From: an uncultured Prevotella sp.
GTDB lineage: Bacteria; Bacteroidota; Bacteroidia; Bacteroidales; Bacteroidaceae
NCBI GenBank assembly: GCA_900322035.1
Contig: ONYL01000008.1
Location: 1-64,000, forward strand
Direction of reading: 5' to 3'
Length of the DNA: 64,000 nucleotides
A program made the position numbers and the translations under genes. The number at the start of each line of letters is the position of its first letter. Position 1 is the stretch's first letter. Below the pieces are notes generated by a model. The model did no database searches and was not told the DNA's origin. It saw only the letters and a list, made by a program, of their open reading frames with translations. Below, piece after piece: positions 26,870 to 36,487 of the stretch.

Positions 26870-28258
26870 CTACCGATGAGCGTCACGTTTCTTCTTGATC
26901 AAGAATATTTCCTTCTTCATCTTGTCGCTCTCAGCCACGACCTTTGGAGAAAGCCAGATCAAAGCGATCACGTTAGGAATGACGATGAAGAAATTGAAGG
27001 TATCAGCCAGCTCCCACACAAGTTCTACCTTGATAACCGATGCCACAACGACCAACACCATAACGATGACACGATAGGCTATGATGGGGCGCTCGCCAAA
27101 AAGAAAACGTACATTCTGTGCGGCAAAGAAATACCAGCCTACAATCGTACTCATCGCAAAGAAGAACAACGAAATAGCGATGAAATAATTGCCTACAGAA
27201 CCGAATCCGGAATCGAAAGCAGCCTGCATAACTCGAATGCCAACCAGGTTTGACCCTCCATCAATCACGCCACTCAACAACAAGACAAGGCCTGTGAATG
27301 TACAAATGAGCAAGTCTACACCAATGCCAATAATAGCCATCAGTCCCTGCTCATAGCAATTATTCACCTTGGCTATCGCATGGGCATGTGGAGTAGTACC
27401 CAGACCAGCCTCATTACTGAACAGTCCGCGGCTAACGCCATACCTTACTGCACTCATCACAGAAATGCCTACTGCCCCGCCGGCTCCCGCCTCCGGAGTA
27501 AAGGCGTAACGGAATACTTCAACTAATACTATGCCAAGTCGGTCAATGCGCATGCAAATGAAGATGATGGAACCCAAAACAAAAAGCCCGGCCATAAACG
27601 GGACTACACTTTCTGCAAAGGAGGCTATGCGCGTGATGCCACCCGACAACACCAGACCGACAAATACCGTAAGCACCAGTCCAATGTAGATGGGATTAAC
27701 CGTGCCGGGAAAAATGGATGTGATTGCATCAGAAATGGAATTGGCCTGCACCATAATCCCAATCATCCCTAATGCGAGAATAAAGAACACGGAAAAAATA
27801 CGGGCCAGCCAACGGGAGTGAAGCCCATTTTGAATATAGAAAGCCGGACCTCCTACAATATGCCCTTCAGCAGTACGTGTCTTGTAAAGCTGTCCAAGGA
27901 CTGCCTCGGCGAAATTCGTTGACATACCCAAGAGAGCGCTGACCCATAGCCAGAACAACGCCCCCGGTCCTCCCATGATAAGCGCCATGGCAACACCGAC
28001 AATATTTCCAGTACCCACTTGTGAGGCTATGGCGGTGGATAATGCTTGCAACGGACTCATACCACTGTGCTTGGTAGCTTTCTCACGCTTCCCATTATTG
28101 GAAAACAGCATTCGGACAGCACTGAAATAGAAACGGGGAATGAAACGTAAACGGAAAGTAAAGTACAGGCCTGTTCCCAACAAAATAAATACCAAGGCCG
28201 GACCAATAAAATCTCCGTTTAAGGTCTGGACAAATTCATATATACTACTTTGGGTCAT
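26870..28258 (-). CDS. Sodium:alanine symporter family protein (AGCS)
   Basis: Inner-membrane sodium-coupled amino acid importer. The 462-residue chain has about ten hydrophobic segments and the AGCS core: FRLRFIPRFYF near the N-terminus, SQVGTGNIVGVAMALIMGGP with the conserved GxGNIxG region, FLWVSALLGMSTNFAEAVLG-like helix, and SRGLFSNEAGLGTTPHAHA. The C-terminus is a basic tail ending KKKRDAHR. Substrate (Ala, Gly or Gln) cannot be told from sequence. It has its own consensus promoter at 28299-28329 and appears monocistronic. Confidence 0.93.
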   Translation of the reverse strand: MTQSSIYEFVQTLNGDFIGPALVFILLGTGLYFTFRLRFIPRFYFSAVRMLFSNNGKREKATKHSGMSPLQALSTAIASQVGTGNIVGVAMALIMGGPGALFWLWVSALLGMSTNFAEAVLGQLYKTRTAEGHIVGGPAFYIQNGLHSRWLARIFSVFFILALGMIGIMVQANSISDAITSIFPGTVNPIYIGLVLTVFVGLVLSGGITRIASFAESVVPFMAGLFVLGSIIFICMRIDRLGIVLVEVFRYAFTPEAGAGGAVGISVMSAVRYGVSRGLFSNEAGLGTTPHAHAIAKVNNCYEQGLMAIIGIGVDLLICTFTGLVLLLSGVIDGGSNLVGIRVMQAAFDSGFGSVGNYFIAISLFFFAMSTIVGWYFFAAQNVRFLFGERPIIAYRVIVMVLVVVASVIKVELVWELADTFNFFIVIPNVIALIWLSPKVVAESDKMKKEIFLIKKKRDAHR

Positions 28259-28298
28259 AATAAAAGGATAAAGGTTTAATAGTTGTTAAGTTCAGCTA

Positions 28299-28329
28299 CA
28301 AAAATAACAAAATTCCTTTATCCTACAAA
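28299..28329 (-). promoter_or_regulatory. Promoter of the AGCS symporter gene
   Basis: TTTG at 28329-28326, 19 nt, TATTTTTG at 28306-28299 on the minus strand. Confidence 0.7.
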
Positions 28330-28483
28330 AAGAATCATCTGTTTTTTCTTTCCCAAAGAGTAAATTTCACCTTACAAATCACAACAAATAGAAGATCCGT
28401 GAAACAGACCGACTGGCTATGTGCAATATACGAAGGGTAAGGTAAGTTCCCTTAGTCAACCGAGATCTCCATCGGCACATACA

Positions 28484-29092
28484 TCATATACTGCCGATAT
28501 CCACATATCCATGCATGACAGCATAAATCGTAAGTCCACTCACGGAGCGTATACCTAATTTATCCATAATGTTCTTGCGATGAGAGATTACCGTTGTCAG
28601 ACTGATACAGAGCTTATCGGCTATTTCCTTATTGATGAACCCACGCACTATCAGTGAGAGCACTTCTACCTCCCGATCACTGAGTGTGCGCTGCTGGGCA
28701 GAAACGACCGGAGCAAGAGGAGGCAGATTGCGCCCATGGGCATGAGCGTTCTGGACCAGTAGAAGAAACTGACGCACAAGCTCTTTCTCCTCTTGATTGG
28801 TGCAGATACAATGAAAACCAGCCAGCCAAGTAGAAGGATCTGTCTGAGTGGTCAGCACAATGGTTTTCACCCGATGCTGAGAGAAAAAGCTCATATTGCC
28901 CACAACAACATCCTGGGCTGCAAAGAAATGAACATACTCCTCTGGATTATGCGCCATCAGCTGACCCATCGTTCCGAAAGTATCCACTTGGAGAATGGGC
29001 ATTACTTCTCCAAGAATCTGACGCAAGCCAATAGTAGCAAGCATGTTGGCGTCAATAATAGCGCATTTAGGTTGATGATTGATTCCTTCCAT
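28484..29092 (-). CDS. LuxR-type regulator with a degenerate receiver-like domain
   Basis: A 202-residue regulator (ATG at 29092; a TTG at 29104 is less likely). The C-terminal LuxR/GerE helix-turn-helix is clear (about 140-200: LSDREVEVLSLIVRGFINKE, then VISHRKNIMDKLGI). The N-terminal half has the size of a receiver (CAIIDANMLATIGLRQIL), but the strand expected to carry the phosphoacceptor reads DVVVGNMSFF with Asn instead of Asp, so phosphorylation is doubtful. It starts 13 nt after the PLD gene and is last in kdsA-kdsD-PLD-luxR, which suggests envelope-linked control. The signal is unknown; no cognate kinase is adjacent. Confidence 0.85.
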   Translation of the reverse strand: MEGINHQPKCAIIDANMLATIGLRQILGEVMPILQVDTFGTMGQLMAHNPEEYVHFFAAQDVVVGNMSFFSQHRVKTIVLTTQTDPSTWLAGFHCICTNQEEKELVRQFLLLVQNAHAHGRNLPPLAPVVSAQQRTLSDREVEVLSLIVRGFINKEIADKLCISLTTVISHRKNIMDKLGIRSVSGLTIYAVMHGYVDIGSI

Positions 29093-29105
29093 AGTGTCAA
29101 ACAAT

Positions 29106-30416
29106 TTACAAAAATGGAGCCAAACGCTTGCCCACCCAACCGCAGAACTTCTGCCAGGGGGTGCGCCACTGATTCCATAGTTGCTCGGTCATTAGCCAGC
29201 AATCTTTTTTCTCCCGTTGAAAAAGCAGATCCAGTTCACGTGTCGTACAAGGATCCACGATAACGAGATTCTCCTCGTAGTCAAAATTCAGTGAGCGCGC
29301 ATTGAGATTGGCTGAGCCTACGGTACAAAATTCTCCGTCGACCATGATAATTTTTGTGTGGTGAAAGCCGGGGGTATACATATATATATTGCATCCTTCC
29401 TCCATCAACTTATGGGCATTGTAGAAACCACAATCGGGGGTCAACGGAATATCACTGCGCGTCGAGAGCATGATATCCACCTTTACGCCTCGCTTGACAG
29501 CCCTTTTTAAAGCCTTCATTAATGTCGGATTGAGGGTGAAGTAAGGATTGATGATCTTTATCGAATCACGGGCATCATTGATGGCATCCGTGTAAAAGGT
29601 ACGGATAATATCGTTGGTAACACAAGGCTCTCGATTGATGACTCCCACCATTTTTCGATACCTGGTAGAGGTAGTATCGGGCTTTAGACCCTCAAAATAC
29701 CCTGCAGGGCGATAGCCACGGTAGTATTTGGCACCATGAACATTCTGTCCCGAAACCTTATTCCACATTTTCAAGAAGATTGCCTGAAGTGTATTCACCT
29801 CCGAACCATCAACCCGGCAGTGCATGTCATTCCAAGTACCGACTTTCTTAGTACCTTTAATATAATAATCGGCCACATTCATTCCTCCCGTATAGGCTAT
29901 CTTACCATCAATAACAACAATTTTGCGATGGTCGCGAGAGAACACATGATTCACCCACGGAAAAGTAATAGGATCAAACTTGTAAATCTCAATCCCATGA
30001 GCTCTTATAGAATCAAGATGATGGCGCTTCAGCGGACGATTGTTTGACGAGTTGCCAAAAGCGTCAAAGAGGGCACGCACCTCCACGCCTTCCTTAGCTT
30101 TCTGACCAAGAATAACGAAGAGTTCGCGGGCTATTGAATCATTGCGAAAATTAAAATATTCAAGGTGAATACTACTTTTAGCCTGGCGAATAGCTGCAAA
30201 CATGTCGTCAAATTTCTCTTGCCCATTCATGAGCAGCACAATGGAGTTGTCGTTTGAGAATTTCACACCATGCCTTCTCAACTGACCGACAAGCATAGAA
30301 TCAGCCCGCTGCGAATCTTTTTCCGCTGCACCACTGTTGTATCGTTGAGCCCTCACAGGCTGAAGTAGACACAATAAAAGGAACAAAAGGGTAAAATACT
30401 TTAATCTGAAAGTCAT
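29106..30416 (-). CDS. Phospholipase D family protein, cardiolipin synthase-like, with a signal peptide
   Basis: Two PLD/HKD active sites: His163/Lys165/Asp170 (HRKIVVIDGK) and His353/Lys355/Asp360 (HTKIIMVDGE), each followed by GG or GSAN motifs as in cardiolipin synthases, which join two phosphatidylglycerols. The N-terminus is a single hydrophobic stretch ending PVRAQ that looks like a cleavable signal peptide rather than the two-helix anchor of E. coli ClsA, so the enzyme may face the periplasm. At 436 residues it is slightly shorter than ClsA. It starts 10 nt after kdsD. Confidence 0.87.
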   Translation of the reverse strand: MTFRLKYFTLLFLLLCLLQPVRAQRYNSGAAEKDSQRADSMLVGQLRRHGVKFSNDNSIVLLMNGQEKFDDMFAAIRQAKSSIHLEYFNFRNDSIARELFVILGQKAKEGVEVRALFDAFGNSSNNRPLKRHHLDSIRAHGIEIYKFDPITFPWVNHVFSRDHRKIVVIDGKIAYTGGMNVADYYIKGTKKVGTWNDMHCRVDGSEVNTLQAIFLKMWNKVSGQNVHGAKYYRGYRPAGYFEGLKPDTTSTRYRKMVGVINREPCVTNDIIRTFYTDAINDARDSIKIINPYFTLNPTLMKALKRAVKRGVKVDIMLSTRSDIPLTPDCGFYNAHKLMEEGCNIYMYTPGFHHTKIIMVDGEFCTVGSANLNARSLNFDYEENLVIVDPCTTRELDLLFQREKKDCWLMTEQLWNQWRTPWQKFCGWVGKRLAPFL

Positions 30417-30426
30417 TCTATTGTTA

Positions 30427-31404
30427 TTACATTAACGCCGCCGCGTAGCTGTCAACTATACCGAGAAGATGATTTTTGTCGTCGGTGACCAGCACAGAAT
30501 GGATTTTATGCAGGTGCATGATTTTCTGCACCTCAGTAATCTTGGTATTTGGCGGAACTGTTTTCGGCTGCCGCGTCATGATATCAGCTACTGTATGGTC
30601 GAAGAATTGAGCCTGCCAACGCTCCATGGCCCTGCGAATATCACCATCCGTGATAAGCCCCACAACCCTATGATCGGCATCAAGCGAGACTCCGAGTCCC
30701 AACTTACCTTTACTCACATCGATAATGGCCTTTCCCAGATGCATGTCTTGTGGAATGATGGGTAAAGCCTCCGTGCGCATCACATCCTCAGCCGTTGTCA
30801 GAAGTTTCCTGCCCAATTCGCCACCGGGGTGGAACTGAGCGAAATCACGCGGTTTGAAATCACGTATTTGCATCAGTGCCACAGCTAAGGCATCTCCCAT
30901 GGCAAGGGCTGCCGTGGTTGAGCTTGTCGGGGCAAGGTTGAGTGGGCATGCCTCATGACTCACCCAAACTTTGATATGGCATGTTGAATACTTGGCAAGC
31001 AAGGAATTAGGGTTACTTGTCATGGCAATGATGGGGATATGCATGTGAAGCACCATCGGAATAAACCGCAGCAACTCATCGGTTTGACCAGAGTTGCTGA
31101 GCGCCAGAACAACATCCTCGGCTGTCATAACGCCCAAGTCGCCATGATAGACATCCAGAGGATTGATGAAAAAAGCCGGCGTACCGGTCGAGGAAAGCGT
31201 TGCTGCGATCTTTGCCCCCACATGACCGCTCTTGCCAACACCCGTTACAATGATTTTCCCCTTGCAGTGATACATCATTGCAACGGCTTTCTCGAAATTG
31301 TCGTCCAACTGTGGGATAAGATTCTCCACAGCCTCTGCCTCATCTTTCAGGCACTGGATGGCATAGTCCTTGGCTTTAGCCAATCTTTCTGGATGTGTTG
31401 TCAT
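30427..31404 (-). CDS. kdsD: D-arabinose-5-phosphate isomerase (KpsF/GutQ/KdsD family)
   Basis: Converts ribulose-5-phosphate to arabinose-5-phosphate, the first step to Kdo. The 325-residue protein has an SIS domain (about 35-185; VTGVGKSGHVGAKIAATLSS with Lys58, and SNSGQTDELL) and two CBS domains (about 205-325: DVMRTEALPII and DIMTRQPKTVPP), the standard layout. Its start overlaps the kdsA stop by 4 nt (ATGA), so substrate and product enzymes are coupled. Confidence 0.94.
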   Translation of the reverse strand: MTTHPERLAKAKDYAIQCLKDEAEAVENLIPQLDDNFEKAVAMMYHCKGKIIVTGVGKSGHVGAKIAATLSSTGTPAFFINPLDVYHGDLGVMTAEDVVLALSNSGQTDELLRFIPMVLHMHIPIIAMTSNPNSLLAKYSTCHIKVWVSHEACPLNLAPTSSTTAALAMGDALAVALMQIRDFKPRDFAQFHPGGELGRKLLTTAEDVMRTEALPIIPQDMHLGKAIIDVSKGKLGLGVSLDADHRVVGLITDGDIRRAMERWQAQFFDHTVADIMTRQPKTVPPNTKITEVQKIMHLHKIHSVLVTDDKNHLLGIVDSYAAALM

Positions 31405-32174
31405 TGGTCAGTCGTCTTCAGTAGTTTCTCTATCAGTGGCTCCAGCTTTCCTAATTGCAGCATGTTGGCGGCATCGCTCAATCCCTCGTCGGGATTGGGA
31501 TGAACCTCAAAGAACCAGCCTGTAGCACCAAATGCTTTGGCGGCCAAAGCCATTGGTTCTACAAACTTGCGGTCGCCAATGGTCTTTCCGTCGCCGGCAG
31601 AAGGCCGCTGGACGCTGTGGGTGCAGTCCATAATAACTGTTGACACAATGTGCCGCATGTCGGAAATATTACGGAAATCGACCACAAGATTATTATAGCC
31701 GAAACAGGAGCCACGCTCTGTGAGCCACACTTCCGATGCCCCTCCATCCAAAGCCTTCTCGACAGGATAACGCATGTCGCGCCCGGAGAGAAACTGGGCT
31801 TTCTTAATATTCACCGTCTTACCAGTTTTGGCAGCTGCCAACAGGAGATCTGTCTGTCGGCAAAGGAAAGCCGGAATCTGAATGACATCACACACCTGGC
31901 CCACAGGTGCTGCCTGCCAGCTCTCATGAATATCAGTGGTGATTCGCAACCCATACTTGTCTTTCACGTCGCTGAGCATTTGCAGCCCCTTGTCAATTCC
32001 TGGACCCCGAAAAGAATGGATCGAGGTACGGTTTGCCTTATCGAAAGAGGCCTTGAATATAATGTCTATACCGAAGCGTCCATTGATCTCCACCAACTTC
32101 TGAGCAACGGAGTCAAGAAGCTGAGCAGACTCGATAACGCAGGGACCGGCGATAAATACTGATTTTTCCTTCAT
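31401..32174 (-). CDS. kdsA: 3-deoxy-8-phosphooctulonate synthase (KdsA)
   Basis: Condenses arabinose-5-phosphate with PEP to Kdo-8-phosphate. The ATG at 32174 gives 257 residues; the frame extends further upstream but crosses the -7 box TACCTTTG at 32195-32202. Motifs: FIAGPCVIES, KASFDKANRTS, RGPG, TDIHE, IQIPAFLCRQTDLL, KKAQFLS, DCTHSVQ and FFEVHP. Cys12 in AGPCVIES (Asn in the E. coli enzyme) marks the metal-dependent class. First gene of the operon kdsA-kdsD-PLD-luxR. Confidence 0.96.
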   Translation of the reverse strand: MKEKSVFIAGPCVIESAQLLDSVAQKLVEINGRFGIDIIFKASFDKANRTSIHSFRGPGIDKGLQMLSDVKDKYGLRITTDIHESWQAAPVGQVCDVIQIPAFLCRQTDLLLAAAKTGKTVNIKKAQFLSGRDMRYPVEKALDGGASEVWLTERGSCFGYNNLVVDFRNISDMRHIVSTVIMDCTHSVQRPSAGDGKTIGDRKFVEPMALAAKAFGATGWFFEVHPNPDEGLSDAANMLQLGKLEPLIEKLLKTTDQ

Positions 32175-32451
32175 GTTGTGATTTCTCTTTGTTGCAAAGG
32201 TAAATAAAAACAGATAAGAAGCCAACAATTTAACAATTATTTAATTTCAAATTATCAAATGAAGGCAAACGCATAGATAGCCGGACACCGAAAGACTTCA
32301 ATCCACCGACAGGGTTACTGAGAACGGTAGGCACAAGACCGCAGGCGGAGATTGGGCTTAGAAGATTTTTTGCACAACCCAGACGGAGAGCAGAATATAG
32401 ATAGAAAACCTCATCTCCGTCGTATCCATTTCCTTATTCATTCTATCAATG

Positions 32452-32495
32452 AAAACGCCGCAAAGAGTTGAGGATCAACTCTCCGCGGCGCTTTT
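32452..32495 (-). terminator. Terminator after the HAD phosphatase gene
   Basis: Stem CGCCGC...GCGGCG with inner AGAGTTGA/TCAACTCT pairing, followed on the minus strand by GTTTTC. Confidence 0.75.
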
Positions 32496-32509
32496 ATGTG
32501 TAATACTCG

Positions 32510-32935
32510 TCAGAAATTCCACCAATGTCGTTTTGGCTGCGGCTGCTGTGGTTGTTGGCCCATGCTGCCGCGAATGATCTGACGATAGGACTTGTGCTCA
32601 GTAATCATCTGATAGATCTCGCCCCAGTCAGGAAGGCCACCCACCATGGAGTCATCGATGAAGACATCCGCCTTGATCTTGCGACTGAAGTTGTGATTCT
32701 TCGTCACGTCCTCTTCGGGGAAGTCCTTGTTGACCGCCCAAAACTCAACCCCACGTTCCCGGCACCACTCAATAGCCTCGTCGAGCAATTGACCCTCACG
32801 TACAGTCCAAAGAATGAGCTGATGATGATCTTTTATCAACTGGCGCAATGTTTGCGTGGCAAATGGGAGTTCACGACCGATTTTTGGATAGCGATGCTCT
32901 ACGATAGTACCGTCGAAATCTACAGCAATTTTCAT
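32510..32935 (-). CDS. Small HAD-superfamily hydrolase (BT0820-like)
   Basis: A 141-residue HAD-fold protein with motif I DFDGT (Asp6, Asp8), motif II-like LILWTVREG, and IDDSMVGG as the acidic motif. The cap is minimal. The family is common in Bacteroidetes as uncharacterised phosphatases; substrate unknown. It lies 14 nt after the BY-kinase gene. Counteracting the kinase would be speculative, since HAD enzymes of this size usually act on small molecules. The C-terminal tail is Gln/Pro rich (MGQQPQQPQPKRHWWNF). Confidence 0.75.
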   Translation of the reverse strand: MKIAVDFDGTIVEHRYPKIGRELPFATQTLRQLIKDHHQLILWTVREGQLLDEAIEWCRERGVEFWAVNKDFPEEDVTKNHNFSRKIKADVFIDDSMVGGLPDWGEIYQMITEHKSYRQIIRGSMGQQPQQPQPKRHWWNF

Positions 32936-32949
32936 TTCCGCTTCTTCAA

Positions 32950-35505
32950 TTAATGTTTGAAGGAATTGTCATTCTTGTTGCTGTAATGGCTGTTGGCATA
33001 AGAACCGTAACCATGGCTGTAAGGTGACGTGTAAGAATTGTAAGAGCTGTATCCATAGCCCGGCTTGCCATAGGTGCCATAACGGCCATAACGGCCATAG
33101 CGTCCGTAACGACCATAGCGGCCATAGCCATAGTAGTAGCCATACTTCTTCTTCGAGAGGTCAATACCGTTGATGACCACGCACATATTCGGAAGTTTCT
33201 TCTCAAGAGCAAGGCCGTTGATGAAGCCAAAGCTCTCCTTAGCGGTATAGTCGGCACGGCAGACAACCACAGACACATCAGCAACGCGGCCAATCTGCAA
33301 GGTATCGGTAACAAGACCTACAGGAGCCGTATCGATGAGAATGTAGTCGTATTCCTTCTTGAGGATTCTGAAAATCTTATCAAGAGAAGAATAGGTCAGC
33401 AACTCGGCAGGGTTGGGAGGAATAGGACCGGCCATGAGGAGCTCAAGATTATTGTTGACTCCGGAAGGAAGGATCTGTCCCTGTATGTCCTCAAGGGTGG
33501 GCTCATCCAAAGTCAGCAGGTTGGTGATGCCGTGGCGACGATCGTCGATCTCGAATAGTTCGGCCAAACGAGGCTTACGGATATCCAAACCAACGAGCAG
33601 CACTTTCTTGCCTAACAATGCGAAGCTGACTGAGAGGTTGGCGGCAATAAATGTCTTACCCTCACCAGAGATGGAAGAAGTGAAGAGAATGGTCTTCTGC
33701 GTCTTACGCAGCATAAACTGCAAGTTTGTACGCAGCGAACGGAAAATCTCTTCCATAGCGTTGTTGGTATTCTCGTGCACCACGATATCGGCCTTTGTCT
33801 TTGCAGCTTCGGTTGCCACCGCAACATCGGCGATGATGGGAAGTTTGGTGAGACGTGCAACATCGTCGTGACCCTCAATCTTATACCGGAAGAACTGAAG
33901 GACAATCAGGACCAGGGCTGGGAGAGCCAAACCGACAAGCAGGGCTACGAGCATAATCAGACTGCCCTTGGGGCTTACCTTTCCATTCACCTCGGGCATA
34001 TCGATCAACTTACCTTTGTTGGCGGTAGCAGCAAGAGAAATAGAGTTCTCTTCACGTTTCTGCAACAACATCAGATACAGACCCGACTTCACTTCTTGTT
34101 GACGACCAATCTGGCTCAACATCCGTTCCTGTTCAGGAGTCTCCTGAATCTGGCTCTCATACTTGCCCTGCTGGGATGCCACAGAGCTGCGCTCGATTTC
34201 CATGCTGCGACGCGACTGTGTCATGGCGCGGCGAATACTGTTGTTCAAATCGTCAAGCTGAGCAGTAAGCGGGGTAACCGTAGGAGAATTCTCAGAAGCA
34301 GAACGCAGCAAGCGGTTGCGCTGCAATACGATTTCATTGTAGCGGTTGATCAGGGCGGTAGCGCTTTGGTCGCTCAAGCCCACGTTGGATGGAAGTGTCT
34401 GATATTTATTGGCAGGCTGATTCATGTATTCCTGCAGCGAACGGAGCAAGTCGATCTGCGTGTTGGCATCGGCGAGCTTCTGATCGTAGGCGTTGGCATT
34501 CTGTACGGCCTGTCCGGCATTGAGTTTCAACTCAACCATGTTGTTGCGCTTCTTGTAGCTTTCCAACTGGCTTTCGGTGGAACCCAACTCAGCGTTGATC
34601 TTCTCCAGTCGACTGTTGATGAAAGCCTCTGTGTTTGTGGCGATCTCATTCTTGTCGGCATTGGCCTGCTGGTTGTAGGCTATGGTGAGTTGTTTCAGAT
34701 AATCCTTGGCACGGTCGGGGATCTCATCGTTCAAAGTCAGAAGCACGATGGATGTGTTTTTGTTGGTCTGTGTGGCAGAGAGCTCACCTACATATTTATA
34801 GGCGGCCATATCGGGCGAGACAATGCTCACCTTCAACTCTGTGTCATCAGCCATCGGCGTAGTCGAATTGGCCACGAAAGTAAGGATACCTGCACGTGTG
34901 CTGATTGTAGCCGGCAGCGAGGGCAGATCCTTGTCGATTCCATAAGGACCGGAAACAGAGTTGTTTCGGCCAGGAACGTAATAAGTACCTGAGACATGAT
35001 ATTTACCGTTCTGGCGGCTAATCACGAGGTTGATGGGCGCATTGATGGTCTCCAGGTGTCCTGGATCTACATCTACCGAGACGGGCTGATTCCTGTAGAG
35101 GATGTTCTCCTTCACACGTCCCTTCATCCGGTAGGAGACATAAAGCTTCAGATCGCGAACGGCCTGAGCGGCTATCGAGTGTGAGGTGAGAATCTCGAGC
35201 TCATTGTCGATACCGTTAGAAGTAGAGATCATACCAAGAGTGGTCGTGTTCAAAGTACTTGAGTTTCTGTTTCCCATTCCCGACTGACTGTCGTCTTTGA
35301 TGAGAAGTTTCGCACTCGCTCTGTAGACAGGCGTAGTGTAGCGCAGATAAATGGCCGCACAGCCCAAACAGATGATAAGTGAAACCAGAAACCACTTCCA
35401 GTTCAATACGAGAATGGTGTAGATAGCGGCAAAGTCGATGGCCGACTTTTCCTCTTCTGGCTCCTGGACAACAGGTGTTGCCTCTAAATTCTTGTTTTCT
35501 TCCAT
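32950..35505 (-). CDS. Polysaccharide co-polymerase with BY-type tyrosine kinase (Wzc/Ptk-like)
   Basis: Controls chain length and export of surface polysaccharide, regulated by tyrosine autophosphorylation. 851 residues: TM1 about 38-54, Wzz domain, long periplasmic coiled coil (about 280-480), GNVR-like segment, TM2 about 514-540, then the cytoplasmic kinase with Walker A SISGEGKT (611-618), Walker A' VLLVGLDIRKPRL (636-648) and Walker B YILIDTAP (721-728). The tail (788-841) holds 19 tyrosines, including five RYG units encoded by an imperfect 9-bp DNA repeat. It lies between rmlA and the HAD gene; no polysaccharide export porin (Wza) gene is nearby. Confidence 0.93.
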   Translation of the reverse strand: MEENKNLEATPVVQEPEEEKSAIDFAAIYTILVLNWKWFLVSLIICLGCAAIYLRYTTPVYRASAKLLIKDDSQSGMGNRNSSTLNTTTLGMISTSNGIDNELEILTSHSIAAQAVRDLKLYVSYRMKGRVKENILYRNQPVSVDVDPGHLETINAPINLVISRQNGKYHVSGTYYVPGRNNSVSGPYGIDKDLPSLPATISTRAGILTFVANSTTPMADDTELKVSIVSPDMAAYKYVGELSATQTNKNTSIVLLTLNDEIPDRAKDYLKQLTIAYNQQANADKNEIATNTEAFINSRLEKINAELGSTESQLESYKKRNNMVELKLNAGQAVQNANAYDQKLADANTQIDLLRSLQEYMNQPANKYQTLPSNVGLSDQSATALINRYNEIVLQRNRLLRSASENSPTVTPLTAQLDDLNNSIRRAMTQSRRSMEIERSSVASQQGKYESQIQETPEQERMLSQIGRQQEVKSGLYLMLLQKREENSISLAATANKGKLIDMPEVNGKVSPKGSLIMLVALLVGLALPALVLIVLQFFRYKIEGHDDVARLTKLPIIADVAVATEAAKTKADIVVHENTNNAMEEIFRSLRTNLQFMLRKTQKTILFTSSISGEGKTFIAANLSVSFALLGKKVLLVGLDIRKPRLAELFEIDDRRHGITNLLTLDEPTLEDIQGQILPSGVNNNLELLMAGPIPPNPAELLTYSSLDKIFRILKKEYDYILIDTAPVGLVTDTLQIGRVADVSVVVCRADYTAKESFGFINGLALEKKLPNMCVVINGIDLSKKKYGYYYGYGRYGRYGRYGRYGRYGTYGKPGYGYSSYNSYTSPYSHGYGSYANSHYSNKNDNSFKH
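33069..33140 (-). repeat. Imperfect 9-bp tandem repeat coding the RYG tail of the BY kinase
   Basis: Units of the type CGTTATGGC/CGCTATGGC (Arg-Tyr-Gly) repeat about five to seven times in frame. A loss or gain of units would change the number of phosphorylatable tyrosines without a frameshift. Confidence 0.7.
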
Positions 35506-35558
35506 TATTTAAACAACGTTATTATATTTTTCTGTTTCTTTTATCCTTGTATGATGGA

Positions 35559-36440
35559 TCAGTCACGGCTTTGCGCCACGTCCAGAAGATACTTTCCGTA
35601 ATTATTCTTTTTCATCGACATTCCCAAAGCCACAAGTTTCTCCTTTGAGATCCATCCTTGGCCAAATGCGATTTCTTCCAGACATGCCACTTGGAGTCCC
35701 TGGCGTTTCTCCACTGTCTCGATAAAGTTTCCTGCCTCATAAAGGCTGTCGTGTGTGCCTGTGTCAAGCCAAGCAAAGCCACGCTGCAGAATACGAATCT
35801 TGAGGTTCTTTTGCGTGAGATATTCCTGATTGACCGATGTGATTTCCAATTCGCCCCGTTCACTGGGCTTAACGTTCTTGGCGATCTCAACTACGCTGTT
35901 TGGGTAGAAATAAAGACCAACGACAGCATAGTTGCTTTTTGGATGGGCAGGTTTCTCTTCGATGCTCAAGCAATTGCCTTCATTGTCAAACTCAGCCACT
36001 CCATAGCGCTCGGGATCGTTGACATAATATCCAAACACGCTGGCTTCGCCATTTTTCTCCGCGTCCAAGACGCTTTGTCGAAGCAGACCTGTAAATCCGG
36101 AACCATAAAAAATATTGTCACCGAGGACGAGACAGACACAGTCTTTGCCGATAAACTTTTCTCCGATAATAAAAGCCTGGGCCAGACCGTCGGGAGATGG
36201 CTGTTCGGCATACTCGAAACGAACGCCCAAGTCACTGCCGTCGCCTAACAAATGCTTAAAGCCTGGCAAATCGAAAGGAGTAGAGATGATGAGTATCTCT
36301 CTGATACCTGCAAGCATTAGCACGGAAATGGGGTAATAAATCATGGGCTTGTCATAAATAGGAATCAGTTGCTTGCTGATTCCTTTCGTGATGGGATACA
36401 ACCTTGTACCCGAGCCACCTGCTAAAACTATACCTTTCAT
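35559..36440 (-). CDS. rmlA: Glucose-1-phosphate thymidylyltransferase (RmlA)
   Basis: Makes dTDP-glucose, the entry to dTDP-rhamnose and related sugars. The 293-residue protein has the signature [69 protein letters not shown] and [14 protein letters not shown]. Full-length. The other rml genes are not in the window. First gene of rmlA-BY kinase-HAD, with a leader of about 180 nt from a TACCTTTG box at 36624-36631. Confidence 0.96.
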   Translation of the reverse strand: MKGIVLAGGSGTRLYPITKGISKQLIPIYDKPMIYYPISVLMLAGIREILIISTPFDLPGFKHLLGDGSDLGVRFEYAEQPSPDGLAQAFIIGEKFIGKDCVCLVLGDNIFYGSGFTGLLRQSVLDAEKNGEASVFGYYVNDPERYGVAEFDNEGNCLSIEEKPAHPKSNYAVVGLYFYPNSVVEIAKNVKPSERGELEITSVNQEYLTQKNLKIRILQRGFAWLDTGTHDSLYEAGNFIETVEKRQGLQVACLEEIAFGQGWISKEKLVALGMSMKKNNYGKYLLDVAQSRD

Positions 36441-36487
36441 ATATAAATGTATAAGTACTTATTTTCCGACATTGACAGATCAAATGG

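Noticed and set aside
33775..34992. A 405-codon plus-strand frame antisense to the BY kinase
   Set aside because: The kinase/Wzz protein on the minus strand is unmistakable; the antisense peptide has no family likeness.
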